From positions 1,460,488-1,524,487 of the forward strand of contig NZ_SODU01000001.1 in NCBI RefSeq assembly GCF_004366075.1: a stretch of DNA of 64,000 nucleotides, written 5' to 3'. The notes beneath the pieces were generated by a model. It was not told the origin of the DNA. It did not search any database and worked only from the letters and a program-made list of their open reading frames with translations. The position numbers were made by a program, and so were the translations under genes. Source of the DNA: Kribbella pratensis. Its GTDB lineage: Bacteria > Actinomycetota > Actinomycetes > Propionibacteriales > Kribbellaceae. This document shows positions 1-8,627 of this stretch, in pieces. Numbering within the stretch: position 1 is the first letter of the stretch; each line of letters opens with the position of its first letter.

Positions 1-728
1 TTCGCCACGACACCGTCCACGCGGTACCCGTACAGCGACAGCCGGGTCAGCGACCGCCGGGCCTCGGCGACCACGACTGCCTCCGGCGTCAGCACCAGCC
101 GCACCGAGGCGTCCGGTCCGGCCAGCAGCGTGCGGATGTCGGACAGGTCGGCCTGCAGGCGCCGCAGCGCGTCGAAGACCGTGTCGTCCGGCATCGGGAT
201 GCTCGACCCGCGGCTCAGGAACGGCCGGAACGTCCGCATCATCTTGCGCTCGGCGTTGAAGATCCGTTCGAGGTACCAGTTCAGGGCCTCGGGCAACGCC
301 AGCAGCCGCAGCGTCTCCGCGGTCGGGGCGCAGTCGACGACGATCACGTCCCAGCGGCCGGACCGGACGTGGTCGCGGACCTCGAGCAGCGCGAGCACTT
401 CCTCGGCGCCAGGGAGCACGGTCAGCTCCTCGGCCTCGACCGGGTCGACCCCGACCATGTGCAGCACCGACCGCAGATACGCCTGGATGTCACCCCAGGA
501 CCGCTCGAACTTGCGCTGTGCGTTGATCTGCTGGACGAACAGCAGGTCGTCGATCTCGGTCGGCTCCGGTCCGACCTCGGAGTCGAACGCGTCCGACAGC
601 GAGTGCGCGGCGTCCGTCGACAGCACCAGCGTCCGCAGCCCGCGCAGTGCCGCGAGCGTGGCCGTCCCCGCGGCGGAGGTCGTCTTGCCGACGCCGCCCT
701 TACCTGTGTACAGCAGTACCCGAGTCAC
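1..728 (-). CDS. ArsA-like anion-transporting/GET3-family ATPase, 3' end outside window (partial)
   Basis: Read on the minus strand from a GTG at 728. The N-terminus carries a deviant P-loop, residues ~8-15 GKGGVGKT, followed by a region with STDAAHSL, the switch signature of the ArsA/Get3 P-loop ATPases. This family couples ATP hydrolysis to protein or anion handling; actinobacterial homologs of this type are often linked to SRPBCC proteins and their substrate is not established. The start lies 4 nt after the stop of the SRPBCC gene, so the two are co-transcribed. About 242 residues are visible and the frame runs off the left edge, so length and C-terminus cannot be judged. Confidence 0.85.
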   Translation of the reverse strand, partial: MTRVLLYTGKGGVGKTTSAAGTATLAALRGLRTLVLSTDAAHSLSDAFDSEVGPEPTEIDDLLFVQQINAQRKFERSWGDIQAYLRSVLHMVGVDPVEAEELTVLPGAEEVLALLEVRDHVRSGRWDVIVVDCAPTAETLRLLALPEALNWYLERIFNAERKMMRTFRPFLSRGSSIPMPDDTVFDALRRLQADLSDIRTLLAGPDASVRLVLTPEAVVVAEARRSLTRLSLYGYRVDGVVA

Positions 729-732
729 TGGA

Positions 733-1164
733 TCAGGACTCGACGCGCTTCTTGAGGCCCTTGAGGGCCGTGTCGATGATGACCTTCTCGGCCTTCCGCT
801 TGAGCATGCCGATCATCGGGATCGCCACATCCACAGCCAGCCGGTACGTCACCTCGGTCCCCTCGGCTCCCAGATCCTTCAGGACGTACGCGCCGTCCAT
901 CCCCTTCACCATCTTCGCCTCGACCAGCGTCCAGGTCACCTCGTTGCGGGACCAGACGTAGGCCAGCGTGTACTCGTCGGAGATCGCGCCGGCGTCCACC
1001 TTGAACCGCACCTTGTTCGGCCGGCCGGCCTCGTCGGTGGACAGCACCTCGGTCTCCCGCATCGAGTCGGCCCATTCCGGGTAGGCCGCGAAGTCCGCGA
1101 TCACCGCCATGATCTCTTTGGGGGTCGCGTTCACCTGGATGGTCGAGGTGGTCTGTTCCGCCAT
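733..1164 (-). CDS. SRPBCC (START-like/polyketide cyclase) family protein
   Basis: 143 residues. The pattern I-x-V-x-A-x-P-x-x-I-x-x-V-I-A-D-F-x-x-Y-P-E-W at the N-terminus and the alternating hydrophobic strands followed by a long C-terminal helix (residues ~115-140, ending LKGLKKRVES) fit the SRPBCC helix-grip fold, which binds a hydrophobic ligand in a central cavity. Ligand and catalytic activity cannot be read from the sequence. It sits between a second SRPBCC gene and an ArsA-like ATPase with spacings of 4 nt on each side, suggesting one transcript and a shared, probably lipid-related task (inference). Confidence 0.85.
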   Translation of the reverse strand: MAEQTTSTIQVNATPKEIMAVIADFAAYPEWADSMRETEVLSTDEAGRPNKVRFKVDAGAISDEYTLAYVWSRNEVTWTLVEAKMVKGMDGAYVLKDLGAEGTEVTYRLAVDVAIPMIGMLKRKAEKVIIDTALKGLKKRVES

Positions 1165-1168
1165 CGAT

Positions 1169-1630
1169 TCACCTCTTCGCTTTGCCCGGGGTCTGCGGGA
1201 CGACCGGACCCCCCGATGGGCCCGTGTCCTCCCCGGAGACTATCGCGGGATCGGATCCGGTACGGCGTTCGCCCGCCGCGCGGCCCGCTTCGAGTTCGTC
1301 CTTGAACGCCCACAGCCTCTCCCGGTACGCCGCGACGTACCGCTCCTTCAAGCGCTCGACCGCGCGGCCGCGGACCGGCTTCGCGGGATCGGCCCGCAGG
1401 TACCAGTGCACGACCACCCCGTCCCGGACCGCTTCCAACCACCATTCCGCCGTACCGATCGCGGCGCCGGTGACCACCCACCGGACCCCCTCGCGACCGC
1501 GCCGCTCGGACGGCGTCAGCGTGAGCTCCGGCCACCACTCACGCCAGAGGGTGTCCGAACCGAGTCGCTCGGCGACGTAGGCTGGATCAGCAACGACCAG
1601 GTCGTCGCAACTGATGTCGAGCAATGGCAT
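1169..1630 (-). CDS. Second SRPBCC-like polyketide cyclase/dehydrase protein
   Basis: 153 residues. The middle (WREWWPELTLT..., VRWVVTGAAIGTAEWWLE, VVVHWYLRADP) shows the strand-rich helix-grip layout of SRPBCC proteins, with a basic C-terminal helix around AVERLKERYVAAYRERLWAFKDELE and a disordered tail rich in G, P and R. The ligand is unknown. It is the first gene of a three-gene minus-strand unit. No Shine-Dalgarno is visible; a TAGGTT -10-like hexamer lies exactly 6 nt before the ATG, so the mRNA may be leaderless. Confidence 0.75.
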   Translation of the reverse strand: MPLLDISCDDLVVADPAYVAERLGSDTLWREWWPELTLTPSERRGREGVRWVVTGAAIGTAEWWLEAVRDGVVVHWYLRADPAKPVRGRAVERLKERYVAAYRERLWAFKDELEAGRAAGERRTGSDPAIVSGEDTGPSGGPVVPQTPGKAKR

Positions 1631-1636
1631 GGCTAG

Positions 1637-1642
1637 AACCTA
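1637..1642 (-). promoter_or_regulatory. Candidate -10 for leaderless SRPBCC operon
   Basis: TAGGTT on the minus strand, 6 nt before the ATG at 1630. The match to TAnnnT and the lack of a ribosome binding site suggest a leaderless transcript. No convincing -35. Confidence 0.4.
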
Positions 1643-1735
1643 GTTCCGTGGGTCACATAAACCTGGCTACTTGTGGGTAGGTGACTGTAGCGTGCGCCGG
1701 AAGTCGACAATTCGGGACCGACTGAGGAGACGCGG

Positions 1736-3523
1736 ATGCGTGAGTACACCGTTCCTGCTGTGACAGAACCGCCCACCGGGAGCCTGAGCGACCCGGTGTG
1801 GGCGAACGCGTCCTCTCATCCTGACACCGCGGTGTTCAGCCGCCGTACAGGGTCGACCTGGACCGATGTCACCGCGGCGGAGTTCGCGCAGCAGGTGACC
1901 GGCGTCGCGAAGGGCCTGATCGCGGCCGGGGTGAAGCACGGCGAGCGGGTCGCTCTGCTGAGCGCGACGCGCTACGAGTGGACCCTGATCGACTACGCGA
2001 TCTGGAGCATCGGCGCGGTCACCGTGCCGATCTACGAGACCTCCTCGACCTCGCAGATCCAGTGGATCCTGACGGACTCCGAGGCGGTCGTCGCCGTCGT
2101 CGAGAACGCGACCCACGGCGCGGTCGTCGAGTCCTCCCGGGCCGAGGCGCCCGCGCTGCAGGAGGTCTGGCAGATCGAGGCCGGCGCCGTCGACCAGCTC
2201 ACCGCGCTGGGTCAGGACGTCACCGACGCCGAGTTCGACAAGCGCCGCTCCGCGGTCGCGCCGTCCGACCTCGCGACTCTGATCTACACCTCCGGTACGA
2301 CGGGACGCCCGAAGGGCTGCAAGATCAGCCACTCGAACTTCCTCGACGAGCTCGGTCCCGCGGTGAAGATCCTCGACGACCTGTTCGACACCACCGGCGC
2401 GAGCACCTTGCTGTTCCTGCCGCTCGCGCATGTGTTCGCCCGGATCATCCAGGTCGGCTGCGTGATGAAGCGGGTCAAGGTCGGGCACACCGCCGACGTG
2501 AAGAACCTCGTCGAGGATCTCGGCGCGTTCCGGCCGACGTTCATCCTGAGCGTGCCGCGGGTGTTCGAGAAGGTGTTCAACTCGGCCAGCCAGAAGGCGC
2601 ACGCCGACGGCAAGGGCAAGATCTTCGACGCTGCCGCGGAGACCGCGATCGCGTACTCGCAGGCGCAGGACAAGGGCGGCGCCTCGTTCGGCCTGAAGGC
2701 CAAGCACCTGCTCTTCGACCGACTCGTCTTCGGCAAGCTGCGAGCAGTGCTCGGGGGCCGGGTGCAGTACGCCGTCTCGGGCGGCGCCCCGCTCGGGGAC
2801 CGGCTCGGGCATTTCTTCCGCGGTATCGGCGTACCGGTCCTGGAGGGCTACGGCCTGACCGAGACCACCGCCGCCGTATCGGTGAACCTGCCCGACGACC
2901 TCCGCATCGGCACGGTGGGCCGGCCGCTTCCTGGTGTGACGGTCGGTGTCGCGGACGACGGTGAGCTGCTCTTCAAGGGCGGCCAGGTGATGCAGGGCTA
3001 CTGGAAGAACGACGAAGCGACCGCGAACGCGATCGACGCGGACGGGTGGTTCCACACCGGCGATCTGGGCGAGTTCGATGTCGACGGGTTCATCAAGATC
3101 ACCGGCCGGAAGAAGGAGATCCTGGTGACGGCCGGCGGGAAGAACGTCGCGCCGACGATGCTCGAGGACCAGATTCGGCTGCACCCGCTGGTCAGCCAGT
3201 GCATGGTCGTCGGCGACGGCAAGCCGTTCATCGCGGCGCTGATCACGATCGACCCGGAGAACATCGTTCCGTGGGCGACCGAGCGGGGGAAGCCGACCGA
3301 CCCGGCGGCCCTGACCCAGGACGCCGACCTGATCGCCGAGGTGCAGAAGGCGGTCGACGACGCGAACGCCTCGGTCTCGCACGCCGAGGCGATCAAGAAG
3401 TTCTCGATCCTCCCGATCGACTGGACCCAGGAGTCCGGCGAGCTGTCGCTGAAACTCTCGTTGCGCCGGCACATCGTGATGGACAAGCACGGCGCCGACG
3501 TCGAGGCGCTCTACGCGAAGTAA
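1736..3523 (+). CDS. Long-chain fatty-acid-CoA ligase (AMP-forming), FadD15-like
   Basis: 595 residues, usual length for long-chain acyl-CoA synthetases. It activates a fatty acid to an acyl-adenylate and then an acyl-CoA. Visible family motifs: the phosphate-binding loop YTSGTTGRPKG (residues ~183-193), the A5 motif GYGLTETTA (~375), the A7/A8 region GWFHTGDLG and the hinge IKITGRKKEILVTAGGKNVAP (~455-472) with the conserved lysine. The N-terminal AVTEPPTGSLSD... has no signal peptide, so it acts in the cytoplasm or at the membrane face. The ATG is preceded by GAGGAGA at good spacing. Monocistronic; followed by a short palindrome. Chain-length preference cannot be read. Confidence 0.93.
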   Translation: MREYTVPAVTEPPTGSLSDPVWANASSHPDTAVFSRRTGSTWTDVTAAEFAQQVTGVAKGLIAAGVKHGERVALLSATRYEWTLIDYAIWSIGAVTVPIYETSSTSQIQWILTDSEAVVAVVENATHGAVVESSRAEAPALQEVWQIEAGAVDQLTALGQDVTDAEFDKRRSAVAPSDLATLIYTSGTTGRPKGCKISHSNFLDELGPAVKILDDLFDTTGASTLLFLPLAHVFARIIQVGCVMKRVKVGHTADVKNLVEDLGAFRPTFILSVPRVFEKVFNSASQKAHADGKGKIFDAAAETAIAYSQAQDKGGASFGLKAKHLLFDRLVFGKLRAVLGGRVQYAVSGGAPLGDRLGHFFRGIGVPVLEGYGLTETTAAVSVNLPDDLRIGTVGRPLPGVTVGVADDGELLFKGGQVMQGYWKNDEATANAIDADGWFHTGDLGEFDVDGFIKITGRKKEILVTAGGKNVAPTMLEDQIRLHPLVSQCMVVGDGKPFIAALITIDPENIVPWATERGKPTDPAALTQDADLIAEVQKAVDDANASVSHAEAIKKFSILPIDWTQESGELSLKLSLRRHIVMDKHGADVEALYAK

Positions 3524-3536
3524 GAAGTTGTAGCCG

Positions 3537-3562
3537 CGGCATCACCCGAATGGCTGATGCCG
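3537..3562. repeat. Short palindrome, copy 1 of a repeated hairpin
   Basis: Arms CGGCATC (3537-3543) and GATGCCG (3556-3562). The whole unit is nearly the same as the core of the hairpin at 7672-7715, including the loop text CCCGA and GGCTGATGCCGG. Sits just downstream of the acyl-CoA ligase and could act as a weak terminator; the repetition suggests a REP-like genomic unit. Confidence 0.5.
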
Positions 3563-3616
3563 GGACCAGCTCGTCGGGCGATGTGCGGGCGGTACGCCGT
3601 CCGCGAAGCTCGACGT

Positions 3617-4531
3617 ATGACCAGTACATCTCCCATCGTCGAAGTCAGCAGCCTGCGCAAGGCGTACGGCGGGCGCGCTGTCGTCGACGACGTGTCGTTC
3701 ACTGTCGACGAGGGCGAGATCTTCGGGATCCTCGGGCCGAACGGCGCCGGTAAGACCACGACCGTCGAATGCGTCGAGGGGCTGCGCATCCCTGACGGCG
3801 GGCGGATCCGGATCGCCGGGCTCGACCCGGTCGCCGATCATGCCGCCGTTACGCAGGTGCTCGGCGCGCAACTGCAGGAGAGCGAACTGCAGGCCAAGCT
3901 CACGGTCCGCGAAGCCCTCGAGCTGTACGCCGCCCTGTACCCGAACCCGGCCGACTGGCGGCCGCTCGCCGAGCGACTCGGCCTGACCGGCAAGCTGAAC
4001 ACCCGGTTCGGTGCCCTCAGTGGTGGCCAGAAGCAACGACTGTTCATCGCGCTCGCGCTGATCGGCAACCCGCGCGTCGTCGTACTGGACGAGCTGACCA
4101 CCGGTCTCGACCCGCGTGCCCGGCGGGACACCTGGGAGATCGTCGAGGACGTCCGCGCCGGCGGCGTCACCGTCCTGCTGGTCACGCACTTCATGGAGGA
4201 AGCGCAGCGGCTGTGCGACCGGATCGCCCTGATCGACACGGGCCGGATCACCGCCCTCGACACCCCGCAGGGGCTGATCAGCCGGACGGCGGGCTCCACG
4301 ATCATCTCGTTCACCCCGTCGGCGCCGCTCGACGACGCGGACCTGGCCGCGCTGCCGGCGCTCGCGTCGATCGAGGACAAGGACGGCCGGATCACCCTCG
4401 GCGGATCCGACGAGACCGTCACCGCGCTGCTGTCGCTGCTCGCCCGGCACCGCATCACCGCCCACCAGCTCCGCGTCACCGACGCCACCCTCGACGACGC
4501 CTTCCTCGATCTCACAGGAGCCACCAAATGA
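3617..4531 (+). CDS. ABC-2 type exporter, ATP-binding subunit
   Basis: 304 residues. Walker A GPNGAGKTT (~residues 40-48), Q-loop, signature LSGGQKQR (~136) and Walker B VVVLDELTTGLDP (~159) are all present, followed by the H-loop in LLVTHFMEE. The C-terminal ~80 residues resemble the extension of drug-type (DrrA/CcmA-like) ATPases. It powers the permease whose ATG overlaps this gene's stop (ATGA). The ATG at 3617 is chosen because upstream in-frame codons lack family similarity. Together with the downstream histidine kinase and regulator this looks like an inducible exporter for an antibiotic, lipid or similar compound; the substrate is unknown. Confidence 0.92.
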   Translation: MTSTSPIVEVSSLRKAYGGRAVVDDVSFTVDEGEIFGILGPNGAGKTTTVECVEGLRIPDGGRIRIAGLDPVADHAAVTQVLGAQLQESELQAKLTVREALELYAALYPNPADWRPLAERLGLTGKLNTRFGALSGGQKQRLFIALALIGNPRVVVLDELTTGLDPRARRDTWEIVEDVRAGGVTVLLVTHFMEEAQRLCDRIALIDTGRITALDTPQGLISRTAGSTIISFTPSAPLDDADLAALPALASIEDKDGRITLGGSDETVTALLSLLARHRITAHQLRVTDATLDDAFLDLTGATK

Positions 4532-5292
4532 GCACGATCACGGCGGTACGCCGTCCTTCGCCGCGAACCGCCGTACTGCGGGCCGAGGCGCGACTGTTCC
4601 GCCGGGAGGCCGGCAGCTTGTTCTGGACACTCGGCTTCCCGCCGCTGCTGCTGGTGATCCTCGGGTCGATCCGGAGCTTCCGGAAGTTCGACGAGGGGCT
4701 CGGGATGCGGGTCATCGACGTGTACGTGCCGACCCTCGTCCTGGTCGCGCTGATCGTCACCGGCCTGCAGGCGATGCCGCCGGTGATCACCGGCTATCGC
4801 GAACGCGGCATCCTGCGCCGGATGTCCTTGACCCCGGTCCGGCCGTCCGCGCTCCTCACCGCACAGATGGGGCTGAACGGCGCCGCGGGTGTGCTGTCCG
4901 CGCTGGTCTGCCTGACGATCGGTCGCCTCGCGTTCGACGTACAGCTGCCGAAGCAGGCCGCCGGCTACGCGCTGGCGTTCCTGCTCACGGTCACCGCAGC
5001 GCTGGCCCTCGGCGCTCTGATCTCGGCGCTCGCTCCGACCGCACGGCTCGCGGCCGGCATCGGCATGGTGGTGTTCTTCCCCAGCCTGTTCTCCGCCGGC
5101 CTGTGGGCTCCCGTGCAGTCGATGCCGCACACGCTGCGGGAGATCGTCGTACTTCTCCCGTTCGGTGCCGCCTCGCAGGCGCTCGAGCAGGCCGCGGCCG
5201 GGCACTGGCCGGCCTGGTCCCATCTGGGCGTGCTGACCGCGTGGGCGGTGGTCCTGACGGCGGCGGCCGCACGATGGTTCCGGTGGGAGTAG
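4528..5292 (+). CDS. ABC-2 type exporter, membrane subunit
   Basis: 254 residues with about six hydrophobic segments, in the ABC-2 permease order: one near residues 30-50 (FWTLGFPPLLLVILGSI), then ~70-90, ~110-135, ~145-170, ~175-195 and ~228-245. The RERGILRRMSLTPVRPSALLTAQ stretch is the typical coupling-region motif of ABC2_membrane proteins. It forms the translocation path for the ATPase encoded directly upstream, to which it is translationally coupled by a 4-nt ATGA overlap. Substrate unknown. Confidence 0.9.
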   Translation: MSTITAVRRPSPRTAVLRAEARLFRREAGSLFWTLGFPPLLLVILGSIRSFRKFDEGLGMRVIDVYVPTLVLVALIVTGLQAMPPVITGYRERGILRRMSLTPVRPSALLTAQMGLNGAAGVLSALVCLTIGRLAFDVQLPKQAAGYALAFLLTVTAALALGALISALAPTARLAAGIGMVVFFPSLFSAGLWAPVQSMPHTLREIVVLLPFGAASQALEQAAAGHWPAWSHLGVLTAWAVVLTAAAARWFRWE

Positions 5293-5301
5293 GCCCGGTT
5301 C

Positions 5302-6552
5302 GTGCACACTGGACGAGTGACAACGGCGGACAGCGACCTCGATCGGCACGAGGCGGCGTTCCATCGTTGGGCTCCGTACTTCCTGCTGGGCCTCGGCTCC
5401 TTGCTGGCCCTGGCGACCGCGGACCAGATCATGCCGTCGAGCCGGGAGCAGATCACGGCATGCGTTCTGGTCGGCGTCGCTCTGCTCCTGCAGCTGTGGT
5501 GGAGCCGGAGCGGCCGCCTGCACCGCGGGCCGAATGCCGTGTCCGTGACGTACTACGTGATCCGCTGGGCGATCGCGGCCGTGCTGACGATGCTGAGCGG
5601 CTTCTTCGCGTTCTACGTGGCGGCGGGCTACTACGACGCCGACGAGGTGATTCCCGGCCGGAGGCGGCGGCGACTCGCACTCTTCGCCTGCTCGATCCCG
5701 ATCGCCAGTGCGCAGACCGGAAGCTTCCCTCCCGAGGGACGCACAGGTTGGCTGGCCTTCGCCGGTCTGCTGGTCGCGAACAACGCTTTGGTGACCGTCG
5801 CGAAACACCTCGCCGACCAGCAGGAGGCACGGTCGACGGCGCGGGCCGTCACGATCGCCGAGCTCGAGCGGGCGCACGAGGAGAACGCCGCGTTGCAGGC
5901 CCAACTCCTTGTCCAGGCAAGGGAAGCGGGCATCGCGGACGAGCGGCGCCGGTTGGCCGCGGAGATCCACGACACCATCGCACAGGGGCTGACCGGCATC
6001 ATCGCGCAACTCCAGGTGGTGGCGAACTCGTCCGACCCGGCGACCGTCAAGGCGCATGTCGGCCGCGCGACCGATCTGGCCCGGCACAGCCTGGGCGAGG
6101 CGCGCCGCTCGGTGCAGAACCTCGCTCCGGCGGGTCTGTCGTCCGACGGTCTCCCCGAGGCGCTTCGCAAGACCGTCGACCAGTGGTCCGAGCGGACCGG
6201 CGTACCTGCCGAGTTCACCCTGACCGGTACGGCGCAGCACCTGCACGGTGAGTTCTCGGCGACAGTCCTGAGGATCACGCAGGAGGCCCTGGCGAACGTG
6301 TCGAAGCACGCCGCGGCGACCCGCGCCGGCGTGACGCTCAGTTTCATGGACGACGAGGTGACGGTGGACATTCGCGACGACGGCAAGGGCTTCGATCCGC
6401 TGGCCCTCTCTGCCCGGACCGGCACCGGCGGCTTCGGCCTCGACGGGATGCGGGCCCGCGCCGAACGCATCGCCGGCTCTCTGACGGTCGAGTCCGAGCC
6501 AGGGTTCGGTACGGCGGTCTCTGCTCGCATACCGTTGGTGCTCGATGTCTGA
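5302..6552 (+). CDS. Sensor histidine kinase, DesK/NarX-type (HisKA_3)
   Basis: About 411-416 residues. Hydrophobic segments in the first ~150 residues form a membrane sensor with almost no extracytoplasmic domain, followed by a coiled-coil linker (LERAHEENAALQAQLLVQARE) and the HisKA_3 phosphoacceptor motif RRRLAAEIHDTIAQGL, His near residue 223. The HATPase region shows the N-box (RITQEALANVSKHA) and G-boxes (DIRDDGKGFDP, GGFGLDGMRARAERIAG). It phosphorylates the response regulator whose ATG overlaps its 3' end. Start is ambiguous: GTG at 5302 or GTG at 5317, the latter with GGACGA directly in front. Downstream of the ABC-2 genes, it probably controls them. Confidence 0.92.
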   Translation: MHTGRVTTADSDLDRHEAAFHRWAPYFLLGLGSLLALATADQIMPSSREQITACVLVGVALLLQLWWSRSGRLHRGPNAVSVTYYVIRWAIAAVLTMLSGFFAFYVAAGYYDADEVIPGRRRRRLALFACSIPIASAQTGSFPPEGRTGWLAFAGLLVANNALVTVAKHLADQQEARSTARAVTIAELERAHEENAALQAQLLVQAREAGIADERRRLAAEIHDTIAQGLTGIIAQLQVVANSSDPATVKAHVGRATDLARHSLGEARRSVQNLAPAGLSSDGLPEALRKTVDQWSERTGVPAEFTLTGTAQHLHGEFSATVLRITQEALANVSKHAAATRAGVTLSFMDDEVTVDIRDDGKGFDPLALSARTGTGGFGLDGMRARAERIAGSLTVESEPGFGTAVSARIPLVLDV

Positions 6553-7186
6553 GTCATCTGGGATCTCACTGCTTCTCGTCGACGACCACCCGGTGGTCCG
6601 CAACGGTCTGCGTGGCATGTTCGAGTCCACGCCCGGATTCACCGTGCTCGCGGAGGCGTCGAACGGCGTCGAGGCGGTCGAGCTGGCCGCGGACCTGACC
6701 CCGGACGTGATCCTGATGGACCTCCGGATGCCGGGTGGCGGCGGGCTCGACGCGATCACCGAACTGACCCGCCGCGGCATCCGCTCGAAGGTGCTGGTCC
6801 TGACGACCTGGGACACCGACACCGATACGCTGCCGGCGATCGAGGCGGGCGCCACCGGCTACCTGCTCAAGGACGCGCCGCAGGACGAGTTGTTCAACGC
6901 CGTCCGCCAGGCCGCGGCCGGTCGTACGGTGCTCTCCCCCGCGGTTGCGTCGCGGCTGGTGTCGGCAGTCCGCTCGCCGGCGCCGAGCCCGTTGGCCGCG
7001 CGCGAACGGCAAGTCCTGGAACTGGTCGCGAAAGGTACGTCGAACCGCGACATCGCCCGCGAACTGTTCATCAGCGAGGCCACGGTGAAGACCCATCTCA
7101 GCCATGTCTTCACCAAGCTCGGTGTCACCGATCGTGCCGCAGCCGTGGCCAAAGGCTACGAGCAGGGAATCCTCGGTCGCGACTGA
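6545..7186 (+). CDS. NarL/LuxR-family response regulator
   Basis: 213 residues. Receiver domain with acidic pair (LLVDDHPVVRNGL), phosphoacceptor Asp in DVILMDLRMPGGGG (~residue 59), conserved Thr (VLTTWD) and Lys (LLKDAP). The C-terminal LuxR helix-turn-helix reads LAARERQVLELVAKGTSNRDIARELFISEATVKTHLSHVFTKL (~150-193). It is the cognate partner of the kinase encoded just upstream, overlapping it by 8 nt, and likely regulates the ABC-2 exporter genes in the same cluster. Confidence 0.95.
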   Translation: MSESSGISLLLVDDHPVVRNGLRGMFESTPGFTVLAEASNGVEAVELAADLTPDVILMDLRMPGGGGLDAITELTRRGIRSKVLVLTTWDTDTDTLPAIEAGATGYLLKDAPQDELFNAVRQAAAGRTVLSPAVASRLVSAVRSPAPSPLAARERQVLELVAKGTSNRDIARELFISEATVKTHLSHVFTKLGVTDRAAAVAKGYEQGILGRD

Positions 7187-7244
7187 CGAACGCTTGAACT
7201 TCGACGTGCCCGCAGCGCAGGTTAGCCGCGGGGTACTGGGACGC

Positions 7245-7670
7245 ATGAATCCACCCCGTGCGATCAGGTCCGCCCACCGACCGGCAGCGGCGAGCGGACC
7301 ATTCGTCTGTAGCTGGAGCGCTGTCGGCGACTGTGCGGTCGTCCGGGTGGCGGGCACTGTCGACGTCCGGACCGCCCCCACTTTCGCGCACGAACTCCAG
7401 CACGTGATCACCACCAAGCTGCCGCGCCTCGTCGTCGACCTGCGACGCGTCACGGCGATGGAGGCCACCGGCCTCGACGTTCTCGCCGACGCGCACGAAC
7501 TGGCGGTCCGGCACGGCGGCTGGTTGCGCGCCTCCGGAGCCGGCCAGTGGCTGGCCGACCTCACCCGTGCCACCGGCGCCGGCCGGCCACTCGATCACTA
7601 TCCCACCTTGGCGGAAGCGCTCCCGGCGTACCGGCCGGCGATCAGCGGGCTCACCTCCCACGCCACGTAG
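7245..7670 (+). CDS. STAS-domain protein (anti-sigma-factor-antagonist-like)
   Basis: 141 residues from an ATG at 7245. The segment CAVVRVAGTVDVRTAPTFAHELQHVI..LPRLVVDLRRVTAMEATGLDVLADAHELA matches the beta-alpha pattern of STAS domains (SpoIIAA-like). At the usual phosphorylated Ser/Thr position (DLS-xS-x-G-L in antagonists) the sequence reads VTAMEATGLDVL, so a Thr could serve as phosphosite, but this is uncertain. No anti-sigma kinase or sigma gene is adjacent. It ends just before a strong bidirectional hairpin. Confidence 0.8.
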   Translation: MNPPRAIRSAHRPAAASGPFVCSWSAVGDCAVVRVAGTVDVRTAPTFAHELQHVITTKLPRLVVDLRRVTAMEATGLDVLADAHELAVRHGGWLRASGAGQWLADLTRATGAGRPLDHYPTLAEALPAYRPAISGLTSHAT

Positions 7671-7671
7671 T

Positions 7672-7715
7672 TCGCACGTCCGGCATCGCCCGACGGGCTG
7701 ATGCCGGACGTGCGA
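7672..7715. terminator. Bidirectional hairpin terminator; copy 2 of repeated palindrome
   Basis: Perfect 16-bp stem (TCGCACGTCCGGCATC at 7672-7687 and its complement at 7700-7715) between two convergent genes. Its core matches the palindrome at 3537-3562. Confidence 0.75.
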
Positions 7716-7721
7716 TACCTG

Positions 7722-8627
7722 TCAGGTCTTGGAGCCGGACAGAGCGATACCTTGCACGATCTGGCGTTGGGCGATGATGAAAATCAGCAGCATCGGCAGC
7801 GCCGCCATGGTCGTGGCCGCCATCAGGCTCGTCCAGTCGGAGGAGTAGGCGCCCTTGAACTGGTTGACCACGAGCGGAATCGTGAAGTTCCGATCGCTGT
7901 TCAGGAAGATCAGCGGAGAGAAGAACGAGTTCCACTGCCCGAGGAACACGAAGATGCCGAGCGCCACGAGTGGGGTACGCAGCAGCGGCAGGATGATGGT
8001 CGTGAAGATCCGGACCCGCCCCGCGCCGTCGATCGAGGCGGCTTCCTCCAGCTCCAGCGGAATGCCGCGGACATATTGGCGCAGGAGGAAGACGCCGAAG
8101 GCGTTGAACAACGACGGCGGGACGATCAGCGCCAGATGGGTGTCGATCCAGCGGAGCTGCCCCATGATGACGTAGAGCGGGATCACGGTCAGCTGGAACG
8201 GAACCATCAAGGTGGCCAGGAAGACGCCGAAGATCACTTTTCGACCCGGAAAACGGATCCGCGCGAAGGCGTAGGCGGCCATCGAGCAGGTGATCAGGGT
8301 GAAAACCGTGACCAGGCCGGCGATATAGACACTGTTGAGGTACGCGCGCGCGAAGTCGGCGCCCTGCCACGCGGTGACGAAGTTCTGCGGCTGCCAGACC
8401 TTCGGCAGCAGCTTCGGCGGCTGGGCGAAGATCTCGTCCAGCGGCTTCATGGCCGAGAACAACATCCACAGGAACGGCACGAACATCACCAGCGAGCCCG
8501 CGACCAGCAGCAGGTGCAGCGGAATCCAGGACGGCTTGAACCGCCCCCCGCCCAGGCCATGAGAAGTATTCTTTCGACGCGCCGCCTCGAGGTCCCGGGC
8601 GGCGATCTCGCTTGATGAGGAAGTCAT
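7722..8627 (-). CDS. Carbohydrate ABC transporter permease, MalG-like
   Basis: 301 residues, six transmembrane segments, with the EAA loop of MalG-type permeases (ELEEAASIDGAGRVRIFTTIILPLLRTPLVALGIF, residues ~196-230). The N-terminus is cytoplasmic and polar. It is the second permease of a CUT1-type importer; its ATG overlaps the stop of the MalF-like gene (ATGA, 8624-8627). No ATPase is encoded in the cluster, as is common for actinobacterial CUT1 systems that share an MsiK-type ATPase made elsewhere (known for the family, not shown here). Confidence 0.93.
   Translation of the reverse strand: MTSSSSEIAARDLEAARRKNTSHGLGGGRFKPSWIPLHLLLVAGSLVMFVPFLWMLFSAMKPLDEIFAQPPKLLPKVWQPQNFVTAWQGADFARAYLNSVYIAGLVTVFTLITCSMAAYAFARIRFPGRKVIFGVFLATLMVPFQLTVIPLYVIMGQLRWIDTHLALIVPPSLFNAFGVFLLRQYVRGIPLELEEAASIDGAGRVRIFTTIILPLLRTPLVALGIFVFLGQWNSFFSPLIFLNSDRNFTIPLVVNQFKGAYSSDWTSLMAATTMAALPMLLIFIIAQRQIVQGIALSGSKT

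Noticed and set aside
3838..6855. 1005-codon open frame on the minus strand
   Set aside because: Antisense shadow of the ABC exporter and two-component genes; composition is R/P-rich with no family similarity. High GC opens such frames.
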